A stretch of DNA of 64,000 bases, taken from NCBI RefSeq assembly GCF_014171595.1, contig NZ_CP050451.1:3534001-3598000 (forward strand), in the 5' to 3' direction. Position numbers and translations under genes: made by a program. Shown here piece by piece: positions 27,533-36,422 of the stretch (position 1 is the stretch's first letter; every line of letters starts with the position of its first letter). This DNA is from Massilia sp. Se16.2.3. Lineage in GTDB: Bacteria > Pseudomonadota > Gammaproteobacteria > Burkholderiales > Burkholderiaceae_D. Under the pieces are notes generated by a model. The model was not told where the DNA came from. It saw nothing but the letters and a program-made list of their open reading frames with translations, and made no database searches.

Positions 27533-27876
27533 TGGACTTTCTTTTTCCTTAATTGAAGACACCGGTGGGCGCACCGGAGCGTACAAGCTTCCCTGTCCGA
27601 ACGGCCGCTTGCCGGCAAGCTTGCCGCAGGGTGAAGAAACCGAGGTGGGCAGAGTAGCAACTATTGCACCGCCTGTCACCCGGCAGCGCGCCGCCCTGCG
27701 ACATGGTCGCCCAACCAGCTAACCTGCCAGACCGCGCAACATAAGTGGTCTTGCCAATTCCGCTTCTCGGCGATACCATGGACTTCGGCAAAGCCAGCGC
27801 TGAGCAGCCGGCAGGAGAGCTTGCGACCGATATCCGGCGGGCGCCCATCCACCATAAAAGACACGGAGACAAATCG
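27533..27876. other. Intergenic region between divergent genes
   Basis: 344 bases without a supported gene, holding the 5' regions of two divergent genes. The only structure noticed is the perfect palindrome CTTGCCGGCAAG at 27608-27619. Composition is less GC-rich than the flanking genes. No promoter could be assigned with confidence. Confidence 0.5.
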
Positions 27877-29337
27877 ATGAACGACGAAAACGGCCGCCTC
27901 GCGGGCCGCCGCAGCATATTGAAAGCGGCCGGCGCGACCGGCCTGTTGCTGGCAAGCGGCGGCGCTGCGCACGCCGCCCTCTCGAGCGCGCGCAAGCGCT
28001 ATGCCGTAGTCGGCGTCGGCTCGCGCGCACGCATGTTCACGAATGCGATGACGGGCCCATTTCGCGACACGAGCGAAATCGTCGCCGTCTGCGACACCAA
28101 CAAGGGCCGCCTGGCGCGCGCCGTCAAAACGATTTCGGACACGAAGGCCAGCGCGCCGGCCGCCTACCTCGCCGCCGACTTCGACCGCATGCTGCGCGAA
28201 ACGAAGCCGGAATTCGTGATCGTCACCACGCCCGACGCGCGCCACGACGACTACATCGTGCGCGCGCTCGACGCCGGCTGCGACGTCATCACCGAAAAGC
28301 CGATGGCGACGACCGCCGAGAAGACCCAGCGCATCCTCGATGCCGTCAAGCGCAGCGGCCGCCACATCCGCGTCACTTTCAACTACCGCTATTCGCCGCC
28401 GCGCAGCCAGGTGAAGGACATCCTGATGTCAGGCGAGATCGGCGACATCATCTCCGTCGACTTCACCTGGCTGCTCAACACCGTGCACGGCGCCGACTAC
28501 TTCCGCCGCTGGCACAGCAACAAGGCCAATTCGGGCGGACTGATGGTGCACAAGTCCACCCACCACTTCGACCTGGTCAACTGGTGGCTGGGCGCCCAGC
28601 CGGAGACCGTGCATGCCTTCGGCTCGCGCCAGTTCTACACGCCCGAGACGGCGCGCCGCATGGGCCTGGCGAGCCACCACGAGCGCTGCCTGACCTGCCC
28701 GGAAAAGCAGAAGTGCAGCTTCTATTTCGACCTGGCGGCCGACCCGGGCCTGAAGTCGCTTTACCTCGACAACGAGCAGTACGATGGCTACTTCCGCGAC
28801 CAGTGCGTGTGGCGTCCGGAAATCAACATCGAGGACACCATGAACGTGATGGTCCGCTACGACAATGGCACGCACCTGAATTATGCGCTGCAGGCCTATG
28901 ATGCCTGGGAGGGCTACCACGTCGCCTTCAACGGCACCAAGGGCCGCCTGGAACACCGCATCGTCGAGTCCGGCGGCGCGGCGGGCGCGGCCAAGGTGCA
29001 GAGCGGCAGCGAGAACGTCTCGATCCGGGTGATCCCAATTCGCGGCCAGGCCCGCGACATCACGCCTTGGACCGGGGTGGGCAGCCACGGCGGCGGCGAC
29101 AACGTCATGCTCACCGAGATCTTCGGCAACTCCCCTCCGGACAAGTACAGGCGCGCCTCCGACGAGCGCGCCGGCGCCTGGTCGGCGCTGGTCGGGATCG
29201 CGACGAACAAGTGCTTCGAGACGGGGCAGACGGTGCGTGTGGCCGACCTGGTCACGGGCTTGACGCCGCCGGACCGCGCGCCGATGCCGACGCGCGCGAC
29301 CCCGGTGCCGATGCCGATCCGGATCAAGATTCCTTGA
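27877..29337 (+). CDS. Tat-exported Gfo/Idh/MocA family oxidoreductase
   Basis: 486 residues. The N-terminus has a twin-arginine signal (RRSILKAAGATGLLLASGGAAHA), so the protein is exported folded, probably with bound NAD(P). The Rossmann domain follows (RYAVVGVGSRARMF, VAVCDTN, EFVIVTTPDARHDDYIVRALDAG, CDVITEKPMATT with the EKP motif), then the C-terminal substrate domain with HKSTHHFDLVNWW (the catalytic H...D segment). A Cys-rich insertion CLTCPEKQKCSF at about 270-285 may bind metal. Exported members act on sugars, inositols or, in GH109, on N-acetylgalactosamine glycosides; the substrate here is unknown. ATG 27877 with GGAGA upstream. The stop overlaps the convergent HNH gene by 14 bases. 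Confidence 0.9.
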   Translation: MNDENGRLAGRRSILKAAGATGLLLASGGAAHAALSSARKRYAVVGVGSRARMFTNAMTGPFRDTSEIVAVCDTNKGRLARAVKTISDTKASAPAAYLAADFDRMLRETKPEFVIVTTPDARHDDYIVRALDAGCDVITEKPMATTAEKTQRILDAVKRSGRHIRVTFNYRYSPPRSQVKDILMSGEIGDIISVDFTWLLNTVHGADYFRRWHSNKANSGGLMVHKSTHHFDLVNWWLGAQPETVHAFGSRQFYTPETARRMGLASHHERCLTCPEKQKCSFYFDLAADPGLKSLYLDNEQYDGYFRDQCVWRPEINIEDTMNVMVRYDNGTHLNYALQAYDAWEGYHVAFNGTKGRLEHRIVESGGAAGAAKVQSGSENVSIRVIPIRGQARDITPWTGVGSHGGGDNVMLTEIFGNSPPDKYRRASDERAGAWSALVGIATNKCFETGQTVRVADLVTGLTPPDRAPMPTRATPVPMPIRIKIP

Positions 29338-30184
29338 ACAGTCGGGTGGCCGCGCGCGCTTCGAAGCGTGCATAGTGCCCACGCATGTAGCCGTCGAACC
29401 TGGCCGCGTGCTGGCCAAGGTGCGATGCGTCAAGCAGTGCTCCGTTGGTCACGCCGAGCTTTGCGGCCTGCTCGCGCACGTCGGGGTGCAGCTGCACAGT
29501 GTAGGTGTAGTTCGGGCCAGGCTTGAAACCGAGCAGGCAGCGATCAAACAACTTGTCGACGTGGCTGGCAAGCAGCAGGCCATTTGCCCCGTCGAGACGC
29601 TCATCGTCGCTGTCGCAGTCGCTCCATGGTTTGATGTGAGAAGCCACCAGAAGCTCGGGAATCGTCGTTTTGGTCAGGGCGCACGTTTCTCCCTGTTGCC
29701 AAGCCCTGATGACACGCGACCTGAATTTGCCTTGGCCAATGCGCGCCGCAACGAGCACCTCGCGCGTAGTCGGGCCAGACGGAGCCTCGAGCGCAAGCAG
29801 GTCGCCCAGCAAACCGGCCGGAGGCAGTTCGGTCACTTCGACCTCGGAGGTCCCGTCGTAGGCAGGGTTTGGCGGGCTGTTTGCCCATTCGGCTACGGCC
29901 CTGAGTCGCTTCTTGCCGGGTCTGAGCGTGATCGTGGATGTCCCCCAGGGATAGTCAACGCCCGCCAATGCCGGATTCAGTTCTTTTGTATAGCGGAGTA
30001 CGATGTCCGTCCGGCCAGCGCCTGCTGTCACTCGAACCACCTCGACGTAGTACTTGACCGGATCATGCCCTTCCCACCTTTCCCACGTCGTCATCAGGTC
30101 TCCGGCTTCGGGCAAGTCGGCGTCATCGATCGTGACTGTTTCGACCGAATGCATCCAAGCAATGCTGAGCGAGTATTTCGCCAT
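29324..30184 (-). CDS. HNH endonuclease (PF13391-like)
   Basis: 286 residues, cytoplasmic. The C-terminal domain matches HNH_2: an ETCALTKTTIPELLVASHIKPW block (His about 183), then DGANGLLLASHVDKLFD (Asn about 201, His about 208) and DRCLLGF. The N-terminal 140 residues show no domain I know, but contain a basic strand TITLRPGKKRLRAVAEW that could contact DNA. Proteins with this nuclease domain are often solitary restriction-like nucleases with variable N-terminal specificity domains, which makes a defence role plausible but unproven. No methyltransferase is near. Base composition is visibly less GC-rich than the neighbours, suggesting transfer. AAAGGAG precedes the ATG at 30184. Confidence 0.82.
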   Translation of the reverse strand: MAKYSLSIAWMHSVETVTIDDADLPEAGDLMTTWERWEGHDPVKYYVEVVRVTAGAGRTDIVLRYTKELNPALAGVDYPWGTSTITLRPGKKRLRAVAEWANSPPNPAYDGTSEVEVTELPPAGLLGDLLALEAPSGPTTREVLVAARIGQGKFRSRVIRAWQQGETCALTKTTIPELLVASHIKPWSDCDSDDERLDGANGLLLASHVDKLFDRCLLGFKPGPNYTYTVQLHPDVREQAAKLGVTNGALLDASHLGQHAARFDGYMRGHYARFEARAATRLFKES

Positions 30185-30294
30185 TCAACTCTCCTTTCGA
30201 TACGGCAGCCGGGAACGGACGGCGTGCGCCGCAGGCTTTACAATAGCAGCAGGCCCGGCAAGCGGGCATACGGATGACGCCACACAAGGTAAAA

Positions 30295-30630
30295 ATGATA
30301 GTTCTTAAAGTTCCATACGCCGAAAAGGACGAAGCCAAAGCACTGGGCGCGCGCTGGAATCCCACGCGCAAATGCTGGTACATCCCCGATGGCAAGGACG
30401 CCGCCCCATTCGCAAAGTGGGTCACGGCAGGTGCCGAGGCGGCGGCCGGGCCGGCCTCGCCATCCTCGCGCGATGCGTTCGGGGCCAAGCCGGTCGTCGG
30501 ATCGAAATACGTCGAACTGGCCCATGCCTGCAACCCCTTCGAGGAATGCCCGGAGTGCAAACCGCGCCTGATCGAGAGCGGCTGGCTGGAAGCGCACCAG
30601 GCGGTGCGCAGGCTGCTGGCCGGGCTTTGA
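30295..30630 (+). CDS. DUF5710 domain protein
   Basis: 111 residues. The N-terminal 45 residues are a DUF5710 domain: LKVPYAEKDEAKALGARWN followed by KCWYIPDGKD. This small domain often accompanies primases, DNA polymerases or plasmid DNA-processing proteins and is thought to bind nucleic acid. The C-terminal half contains CNPFEECPEC, a Cys cluster that might hold a metal. ATG 30295 is preferred because AAGG lies 5 bases upstream; an in-frame ATG at 30274 is the alternative. Divergent from the HNH nuclease gene with about 110 bases between the starts, so the two could share control. Convergent with regA. Confidence 0.75.
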   Translation: MIVLKVPYAEKDEAKALGARWNPTRKCWYIPDGKDAAPFAKWVTAGAEAAAGPASPSSRDAFGAKPVVGSKYVELAHACNPFEECPECKPRLIESGWLEAHQAVRRLLAGL

Positions 30631-30647
30631 GCCCGAGCGGGCGCTCC

Positions 30648-31223
30648 CTACTTGACCCGCTGCTTCTCCAGCTTCCTCGCCAGCGTGCGCCGGTGCAGCC
30701 CCAGGCGGCGCGCCGCCTCCGAGATATTGAAGTCCGTCTCCGCCAGCACCGCGTGGATGCGCTCCCACTCCAGCGTCTTGATCGAGGTCGAGCGGTTCGT
30801 CAGCTCGATGTCGGTCGTGCCGGCCACGTGGCCGAAGGCGGCCTCGATATCGTCGGTGTTCGAGGGTTTCGCCAGGTACTGGCAGGCGCCGAGCTTGATC
30901 GCCTCGACCGCGGTGCCGATGCTGGCGAATCCGGTCAGCACGACAATCAGCATGGTCGGGTCGTGCGCATGCAGCAGCTGTACGCAGGACAAGCCGGATG
31001 AATTGCCCTTGAGCTTGAGGTCGACCACGGCGTAGCCGGGGTCGTGTTCCTTCAGGATCTCGGCCGCCTCGTCATGGCCAGGGGCGTGCAGCACGCGGTA
31101 GCCGCGCCGCTCGAAGGAGCGGCCGAGCGTACGGGCAAAGGCTTCGTCGTCCTCGACGATGAGGAGCAAAGGCGTAGCGGCATCGATACCAGTCTCGACG
31201 CTGTTGTCCACGATCTCAGACAT
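30648..31223 (-). CDS. regA: Redox response regulator RegA/PrrA/ActR
   Basis: 191 residues: a receiver domain (LLIVEDDEAFARTLGRSF, phospho-Asp in AVVDLKLKGNSSG, TGFASIGTAVEAIKLGA, AKPSNTDD) joined by a short linker to a Fis-type helix-turn-helix (FNISEAARRLGLHRRTLARKLEKQ). This is the compact architecture of the RegA family, which controls respiration, terminal oxidases and energy metabolism in response to the redox state sensed by RegB. The start ATG 31223 overlaps the end of regB by eight bases (ATGTCTGA). Last gene of the cyo-SURF1-regBA cluster. Confidence 0.93.
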   Translation of the reverse strand: MSEIVDNSVETGIDAATPLLLIVEDDEAFARTLGRSFERRGYRVLHAPGHDEAAEILKEHDPGYAVVDLKLKGNSSGLSCVQLLHAHDPTMLIVVLTGFASIGTAVEAIKLGACQYLAKPSNTDDIEAAFGHVAGTTDIELTNRSTSIKTLEWERIHAVLAETDFNISEAARRLGLHRRTLARKLEKQRVK

Positions 31224-32559
31224 GCTCGCCCTCCCCCTGCAAGGCGATCGCAGCCAGCGGAATGCTGAGCACAAGCTGCGCCCCGCCCTCGTCGCGGTTG
31301 CGCGCCGTGACACCGCCGCCCAGGGTGCGGGCGACGTTCACCACCAGGAACAGGCCGACCCCGGCGCCGGCCCGGCTCTTGGTCGACTGGTAGGGTTTGC
31401 CGAACTGGGTCAGCATGGCGGGCGCAAAGCCCGGGCCGCGGTCCGTCACCACCAGGGTCAGGATGCCGTCCTCCACCGCCGCTTCCAGCCCCACCCAGTG
31501 CGGCGAAGCCTCCAGCGCGTTGTCGAGCAGGTTGTCGATGGTCTGCTTCAGGGCCGAATCGAAAGCGACCGGGACATCGTCGACGATGCGGTTGTCGTAG
31601 GCGAAGACGGCGGGCTTGCGGCTGTCTTCCCACTCCTCGGCCAGGCCGTCGAGGAAGGTCTGGATGGTGGTGCGCACGGCCGACTCGCCACGGGCGCTGC
31701 CGGCCGACAGCAGGATGCCGCTGACGATGGCCTTGCAGCGCGCCAGCTGGGTCTGCATCTCGCCGATTTCTTCCTTCAAATCCGGATTGTCGCGGAAGGC
31801 CGGCATGCGCTTCCAGTCGCCCAGGATGACCGACAGGGTGGCCAGGGGCGTACCGAGTTCGTGGGCGGCGCCGGAAGCGAGCAGGCCCATGCGAACGATA
31901 TGGTCTTCCTCGGCGGCGCGCTGGCGCAGGTCGGCCAGTTGCGCAGCCTTGGCGCGCAGGGTGCCGCTGATGCGCGAAACGAAGATCACCAGCAGCGCGG
32001 CGTTCAGGGCGAAGCAGATCAGCATGCCCTGCACGTACAGGCTGGCGATGCCGCGCGCATGGTCGAAGGGCAAGGCCAGCGGCTGGGCATATACGGCCAG
32101 CAGACCCAGGCAGACCAGGGTGACCCCGACGATGGTCCAGGTCGACCAGGCTTCCAGCAGGACGGCCGAGATGATGATCTGCAGCAGGAAGAGGAAGGCG
32201 AAGGGGTTGGTAGTGCCACCGGACAGGTAGAGCTGCACCGTGAGCGTGGCCACGTCCACCAGCAGTGCCATGAACAGCTCGGCGTTGGCGACCGGACGGC
32301 GCTCGTGCCAGCGCAGGTGGCTGGCAATGTTGAAGGCGATCAGGCAGGCCAGTACCTGCAGCATGTGCACCAGCGGCAGGTTGATGTCGAAAACCAGGAT
32401 GGCGGCGGCGATCGTCGTGATCTGGCCGATGACCGCGATCCAGCGCAGCTCGATGAGCTGCAGCATGTTCTTGTGCCCGGCGGCGTATTCGACGTTCGCC
32501 TCGGCGGCCGAGGCACTCGAGGGAGCGATTCTTGTTAGTAGATCAAGCTTTACTGCCAT
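31216..32559 (-). CDS. regB: Redox sensor histidine kinase RegB/PrrB
   Basis: 447-residue inner-membrane kinase with six TM helices in the first 200 residues. The loop between them contains GGTTNPF, the quinone-sensing heptapeptide (GGxxNPF) that defines RegB. The cytoplasmic part has H-box ASGAAHELGTPLATL, N-box DNLLDNALEASP and G-boxes DRGPGFAP and GAGVGLFL. The redox-active Cys of Rhodobacter RegB lies downstream of the H-box; here a Cys is seen in LARCKAIVSGIL, a plausible equivalent. ATG 32559 is preceded by AAGGAA. Its 5' end overlaps the SURF1 gene by 17 bases, so sensor, oxidase and assembly factor are transcriptionally tied. Confidence 0.93.
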   Translation of the reverse strand: MAVKLDLLTRIAPSSASAAEANVEYAAGHKNMLQLIELRWIAVIGQITTIAAAILVFDINLPLVHMLQVLACLIAFNIASHLRWHERRPVANAELFMALLVDVATLTVQLYLSGGTTNPFAFLFLLQIIISAVLLEAWSTWTIVGVTLVCLGLLAVYAQPLALPFDHARGIASLYVQGMLICFALNAALLVIFVSRISGTLRAKAAQLADLRQRAAEEDHIVRMGLLASGAAHELGTPLATLSVILGDWKRMPAFRDNPDLKEEIGEMQTQLARCKAIVSGILLSAGSARGESAVRTTIQTFLDGLAEEWEDSRKPAVFAYDNRIVDDVPVAFDSALKQTIDNLLDNALEASPHWVGLEAAVEDGILTLVVTDRGPGFAPAMLTQFGKPYQSTKSRAGAGVGLFLVVNVARTLGGGVTARNRDEGGAQLVLSIPLAAIALQGEGEHV

Positions 32560-33358
32560 TGTTCCTTGCCTTCGCGGCTTCCTTGTGCGCGGAGCGCGCG
32601 ACCAACCACCACGCCCCGGCCACCATCAAAGCCAGAGCATACCAAGTGATGGCATACACGAGGTGATTGTTTTGAAAGGAAATCACGGTCAGCCCGCCGA
32701 CCGGCTGCCCCGGCGCGCCCGCCGGATCCTGGCCGCGGGCGGCGTCGACAAAGTACGGCGCCAGCGCCGCCGGTGGCAGTCCGCGCGCGGCGCCGATCGC
32801 GGCGACGTCGCGCGAGAACCAGCGGTTCTTCACGGGGTCGTTTTCGCGCAGGAAGCCGCCGCCCGGCTCGCTGATGCGCAGCAGGGCGGTGAACGTGTGC
32901 ATCCCTTGCTCCCTGTTGCAGGGATTGCCCGCGGCACGCCGTGCCGGGTAGCGCGCGCCGATGTTGGGGACGATGGGAATGAAGCCGCGGTTGACGAGGA
33001 CGATCGTCCCGTCAGCCGTGCACAGCGGCGTGAGCAGCCAGAAGCCCGCGCCCAGGTCGGATACGGCCTGGACGGGCGTCGTGTATTCGTAGAGGAAGTG
33101 TCCGACGAGACGTACATGCCGGTATTCGTCGGATTCCTTGCCGACCTGCCCCCAGCGAGCCCGAGGCGGTGGCGCGGCGGGATCGGCCTTGACGCGCGAT
33201 TCCACCCGTTCGATCAGGGCCAGTTTCCATTGCAGGCGCATTACCTGCCAGGTTCCCAGCCCTGCGAACAGCACGATCAGGAGCAGCCCGAGGATCGCGA
33301 TGATCGCCCGGCCAGATGCTGGCCGGGCAGCTGCCGCCTGACCGTGCGGCGACATCAT
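32543..33358 (-). CDS. SURF1 family oxidase assembly protein
   Basis: 271 residues with the SURF1 topology: N-terminal TM (IIAILGLLLIVLFAGLGTWQVMRLQWK), a periplasmic beta-rich domain, and C-terminal TM (VYAITWYALALMVAGAWWLV). Family motifs are GTWQ.MRL..K, VRLVGHF, VNRGFIP and the final NNHLVYAITWYALA. SURF1 proteins help insert heme into subunit I of heme-copper oxidases, so the location directly after cyoD is meaningful. The start ATG 33358 overlaps the cyoD stop (ATGA). Confidence 0.92.
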   Translation of the reverse strand: MMSPHGQAAAARPASGRAIIAILGLLLIVLFAGLGTWQVMRLQWKLALIERVESRVKADPAAPPPRARWGQVGKESDEYRHVRLVGHFLYEYTTPVQAVSDLGAGFWLLTPLCTADGTIVLVNRGFIPIVPNIGARYPARRAAGNPCNREQGMHTFTALLRISEPGGGFLRENDPVKNRWFSRDVAAIGAARGLPPAALAPYFVDAARGQDPAGAPGQPVGGLTVISFQNNHLVYAITWYALALMVAGAWWLVARSAHKEAAKARNNGSKA

Positions 33359-33780
33359 TTCATGTCGTGCATGCCATGGCCGGTGACGCTTGCGGCGTCG
33401 CCCATGCCGGGCATCATGTTGGCGTTCATGTGGTACATGACCCAGATCGACCCCGAGAGCACGATGCCCAGCAGGACCAGGGTCAGGATCAGCGCCATCA
33501 TGTTCCAGCCGCCTTCCGACTTCGAGTTCATGTGCAGGAAGTACACCATGTGCACGACCAGCTGGACAGCGGCAAAGCCCATGATGACGAACTTCGTCAT
33601 CGCCGGGTCGAGCACGTTGTTCATGACCAGCCAGAACGGAATCGCGGTCAGGATCACGGCCAGCACGAAGCCGATCGTGTAGTCCTTCAGGCTGTAGTGC
33701 ACGCCCGGCTCGTCGCCATGGGTATGGCCGTGCAGGGCGTCGTGGGCGCCGTGGGCGTGGTGATTGTGATGTTCGCTCAT
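33355..33780 (-). CDS. cyoD: Cytochrome bo3 ubiquinol oxidase subunit IV
   Basis: 141 residues, three TM helices (DYTIGFVLAVILTAIPFWLV; FVIMGFAAVQLVVHMVYFLHM; MALILTLVLLGIVLSGSIWVMYHM), the fold of CyoD/COX4_pro. It stabilises the assembly of subunits I-III. Both ends are unusual: the N-terminus is His-rich ([21 protein letters not shown]) and the C-terminus Met/His-rich, so metal binding is possible. ATG 33780 overlaps the cyoC stop by four bases. Confidence 0.93.
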   Translation of the reverse strand: MSEHHNHHAHGAHDALHGHTHGDEPGVHYSLKDYTIGFVLAVILTAIPFWLVMNNVLDPAMTKFVIMGFAAVQLVVHMVYFLHMNSKSEGGWNMMALILTLVLLGIVLSGSIWVMYHMNANMMPGMGDAASVTGHGMHDMK

Positions 33781-34424
33781 GGCAGCGTTCCCATCAGGTA
33801 GACAAAGGTGAAGACGAAGATCCAGACGACGTCCAGGAAGTGCCAGAACAGCGACAGGCAGGACAGGCGGCGGAAGTTTTCCGGGGTCAAGCCGTGCTTG
33901 CCCAGCTGGACCATCAGCGTGACCAGCCAGACGATACCGAACAGCACGTGCAGGCCGTGGGTGCCGACCAGCGAGAAGAAGGCGGTCAGGAAGCCGCTGC
34001 GCGACGGGCCGGCGCCTTCATGGATCAGTTCGACGAACTCATAGATTTCCAGGCCCAGGAAGCAGGCGCCGAGCAGGCCGGTGATGGCCAGCCATACCTG
34101 GGCACGCTTCAAGTTCTTCGCCTGCGCCGCGATCATCGCGAAGCCGAAGGTGATCGACGACACCAGCAGGAAGGCCGTGTTGACGCCGACGATCTTCAGG
34201 TTGAACAGCTCGGCGCCCGACGGGCCGCCCGCATAGTTGCGGCCCAGGACTGCATAGGTCGCGAACAGGCTGGCGAAGATGAGGCAGTCGCTCATCAGGT
34301 AAATCCAGAAACCCAGCATCGTGCCGTGTTCCGGGTGGTGCTCGCGCACGTGGAATTCGCGCGCGGCGGCGCCGCCAGCGGCGCCGTTCAAGGTTGCATT
34401 GACGTTAGACATGGTGTTAGACAT
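33777..34424 (-). CDS. cyoC: Cytochrome bo3 ubiquinol oxidase subunit III
   Basis: 215 residues, five TM helices of the COX3 family: [76 protein letters not shown] and [20 protein letters not shown]. The motif FWHFLDVVW is diagnostic. It packs against subunit I. Start ATG 34424 overlaps the cyoB stop by eight bases (ATGTCTAA), the same overlap pattern as regB-regA; a second ATG 12 bases inside is an alternative. Confidence 0.94.
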   Translation of the reverse strand: MSNTMSNVNATLNGAAGGAAAREFHVREHHPEHGTMLGFWIYLMSDCLIFASLFATYAVLGRNYAGGPSGAELFNLKIVGVNTAFLLVSSITFGFAMIAAQAKNLKRAQVWLAITGLLGACFLGLEIYEFVELIHEGAGPSRSGFLTAFFSLVGTHGLHVLFGIVWLVTLMVQLGKHGLTPENFRRLSCLSLFWHFLDVVWIFVFTFVYLMGTLP

Positions 34425-36420
34425 GGGCTTCCAGCAGTTTCGTACGTGCATTCTCGGTACGGGTCACTTCGTCCGCCGGAATGTAGTAGTCACGCTTGTA
34501 GTTGAAGGTATGGACGATGGTCGCGACGATCGTTGCCACGAAGGCCAGGCCCGTCAGCAGCCACATGTGCCAGATGATCGCGAAACCCACCACCGCCGAC
34601 AGCGCCGAAATCACGAAGCCGGCCCAGGTGTTCTTCGGCATGTGGATCGCGACATAGTCGTTCAGCGGACGCTTCCAGCCGTTCTTCTTCATGTCGGCGA
34701 AGGTGTCGTTGTCGTGCACCATCGGCGTGAAGGCGAAGTTGTAGTCAGGCGGTGGCGACGAGGTCGACCATTCCAGCGTACGGCCATCCCATGGGTCGCC
34801 CGTCACGTCCGCATTGATCTTGCGATCGCGCCAGCTGACGAAGATCTGCATCAAGAGCGCCGCGATACCACCAGCAATCATCAGGGTACCGATGAACGAG
34901 ATCACGAACAGCCATTGCAGCTCGGGGTCTTCGAAGTGGCTCGAACGACGGGTAACGCCCATGAAGCCGAGGATATAGCCCGGGGTAAAGGCAACCCAGA
35001 AGCCGATCGACCACAGCCAGAACGAGACCACGCCCCAGAAGCGGTTCAGCTTGAAGCCGAACATTTTCGGGAACCAGTAGTTGAAGCCCGCGAACAGGCC
35101 GAACAGCACGCCGCCGATGATCACGTTGTGGAAGTGCGAGGTCAGGAACAGCGAGTTGTGCAGCACGAAGTCGGCCGCCGGCACCGCCAGCATCACGCCG
35201 GTCATGCCGCCGATAACAAACGTCAGCATGAACGACACGGTCCACATCATCGGCAGCTCGAAGCGGATACGGCCGCGGTACATCGTGAAGAGCCAGTTGA
35301 AGATCTTCGCGCCCGTCGGGATCGAGATGATCATCGTCGTGATGCCGAAGAACGAGTTCACGCTCGCACCCGAACCCATGGTGAAGAAGTGGTGCAGCCA
35401 CACGAGGTAGGACAGGACCATGATGACGCAGGTCGCGTACACCATCGAGGTGTAGCCGAACAGGCGCTTGCTCGAGAAGGTCGAGACGACTTCCGAGAAG
35501 ATACCGAAGGCCGGCAGGATCAGGATGTAGACCTCGGGGTGGCCCCAGATCCAGATCAGGTTCACGTACATCATGGCATTGCCGCCACGGTCGTTCGTGA
35601 AGAAGGCGGTATCGAACAGGCGGTCCATGCCCAGCATGGCCAGCGTCGCGGTCAGGATCGGGAACGAGACGACGATCAGGATGTTGGTGCACAGCGAAGT
35701 CCAGGTGAAGACTGGCATCTTCATCAGGTCCATGCCCGGCGCGCGCATCTTGACGATGGTGACAATGAGATTAACCCCCGATAACAGCGTACCGACACCC
35801 GCAATTTGCAGAGACCATATGTAATAGTCGACGCCGACACCCGGACTGGCCAGGATGCCCGACAGCGGCGGGAAGGCCAGCCAGCCGGTACGTGCGAATT
35901 CACCGACGAAGAGCGAGGCCATGACCAGCACGGCGCCCATGGTCGTCATCCAGAACGAGAAGTTGTTCAGGAACGGGAAGGCCACGTCGCGCGCGCCGAT
36001 CTGCAGCGGCACGACATAGTTCATCAGGCCCGTCACGAAGGGCATCGCCACGAAGAAGATCATGATCACGCCGTGGGCGGTGAAGACCTGGTCGTAGTGG
36101 TGCGGCGGCAGGAAGCCGGCATTCTCGCCGAAGGAGATGGCCTGCTGGGCGCGCATCATGAGCGCATCGGCAAAGCCGCGCAGGAACATCACCAGGCCCA
36201 GCACCATGTACATGATGCCGATTTTCTTGTGGTCGATGCTGGTGAACCAGTCGTGCCACAGGGTGCCCCACAGGCGGAAGTAGGAGATCAGCGCGATCAG
36301 CGCCGCACCGCCCACCAGCACGCCTGCGAAGGTAGCGATCAGGATCGGCTCATGGAAGGGAATCGCATCCCAGGTGAGCCGTCCGAAGATTAGCTTCGTC
36401 AAGTCAAAAGAGTCTTGCAT
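34417..36420 (-). CDS. cyoB: Cytochrome bo3 ubiquinol oxidase subunit I
   Basis: 667 residues, the catalytic subunit of a proton-pumping quinol oxidase with low-spin heme b, high-spin heme o3 and CuB. Length matches E. coli CyoB. Key motifs: [36 protein letters not shown] (CuB ligand His, E286-type Glu, His-Tyr crosslink), [10 protein letters not shown] (two CuB His) and [12 protein letters not shown] (heme His). Fifteen TM helices are expected. Only two bases separate it from the cyoA stop. It reduces O2 with electrons from ubiquinol. Confidence 0.97.
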   Translation of the reverse strand: MQDSFDLTKLIFGRLTWDAIPFHEPILIATFAGVLVGGAALIALISYFRLWGTLWHDWFTSIDHKKIGIMYMVLGLVMFLRGFADALMMRAQQAISFGENAGFLPPHHYDQVFTAHGVIMIFFVAMPFVTGLMNYVVPLQIGARDVAFPFLNNFSFWMTTMGAVLVMASLFVGEFARTGWLAFPPLSGILASPGVGVDYYIWSLQIAGVGTLLSGVNLIVTIVKMRAPGMDLMKMPVFTWTSLCTNILIVVSFPILTATLAMLGMDRLFDTAFFTNDRGGNAMMYVNLIWIWGHPEVYILILPAFGIFSEVVSTFSSKRLFGYTSMVYATCVIMVLSYLVWLHHFFTMGSGASVNSFFGITTMIISIPTGAKIFNWLFTMYRGRIRFELPMMWTVSFMLTFVIGGMTGVMLAVPAADFVLHNSLFLTSHFHNVIIGGVLFGLFAGFNYWFPKMFGFKLNRFWGVVSFWLWSIGFWVAFTPGYILGFMGVTRRSSHFEDPELQWLFVISFIGTLMIAGGIAALLMQIFVSWRDRKINADVTGDPWDGRTLEWSTSSPPPDYNFAFTPMVHDNDTFADMKKNGWKRPLNDYVAIHMPKNTWAGFVISALSAVVGFAIIWHMWLLTGLAFVATIVATIVHTFNYKRDYYIPADEVTRTENARTKLLEAHV

Positions 36421-36422
36421 GG

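Noticed and set aside
27608-27619. Perfect palindrome CTTGCCGGCAAG as an operator
   Set aside because: A single unpaired site with no second copy or link to a start codon; kept only as an intergenic remark.
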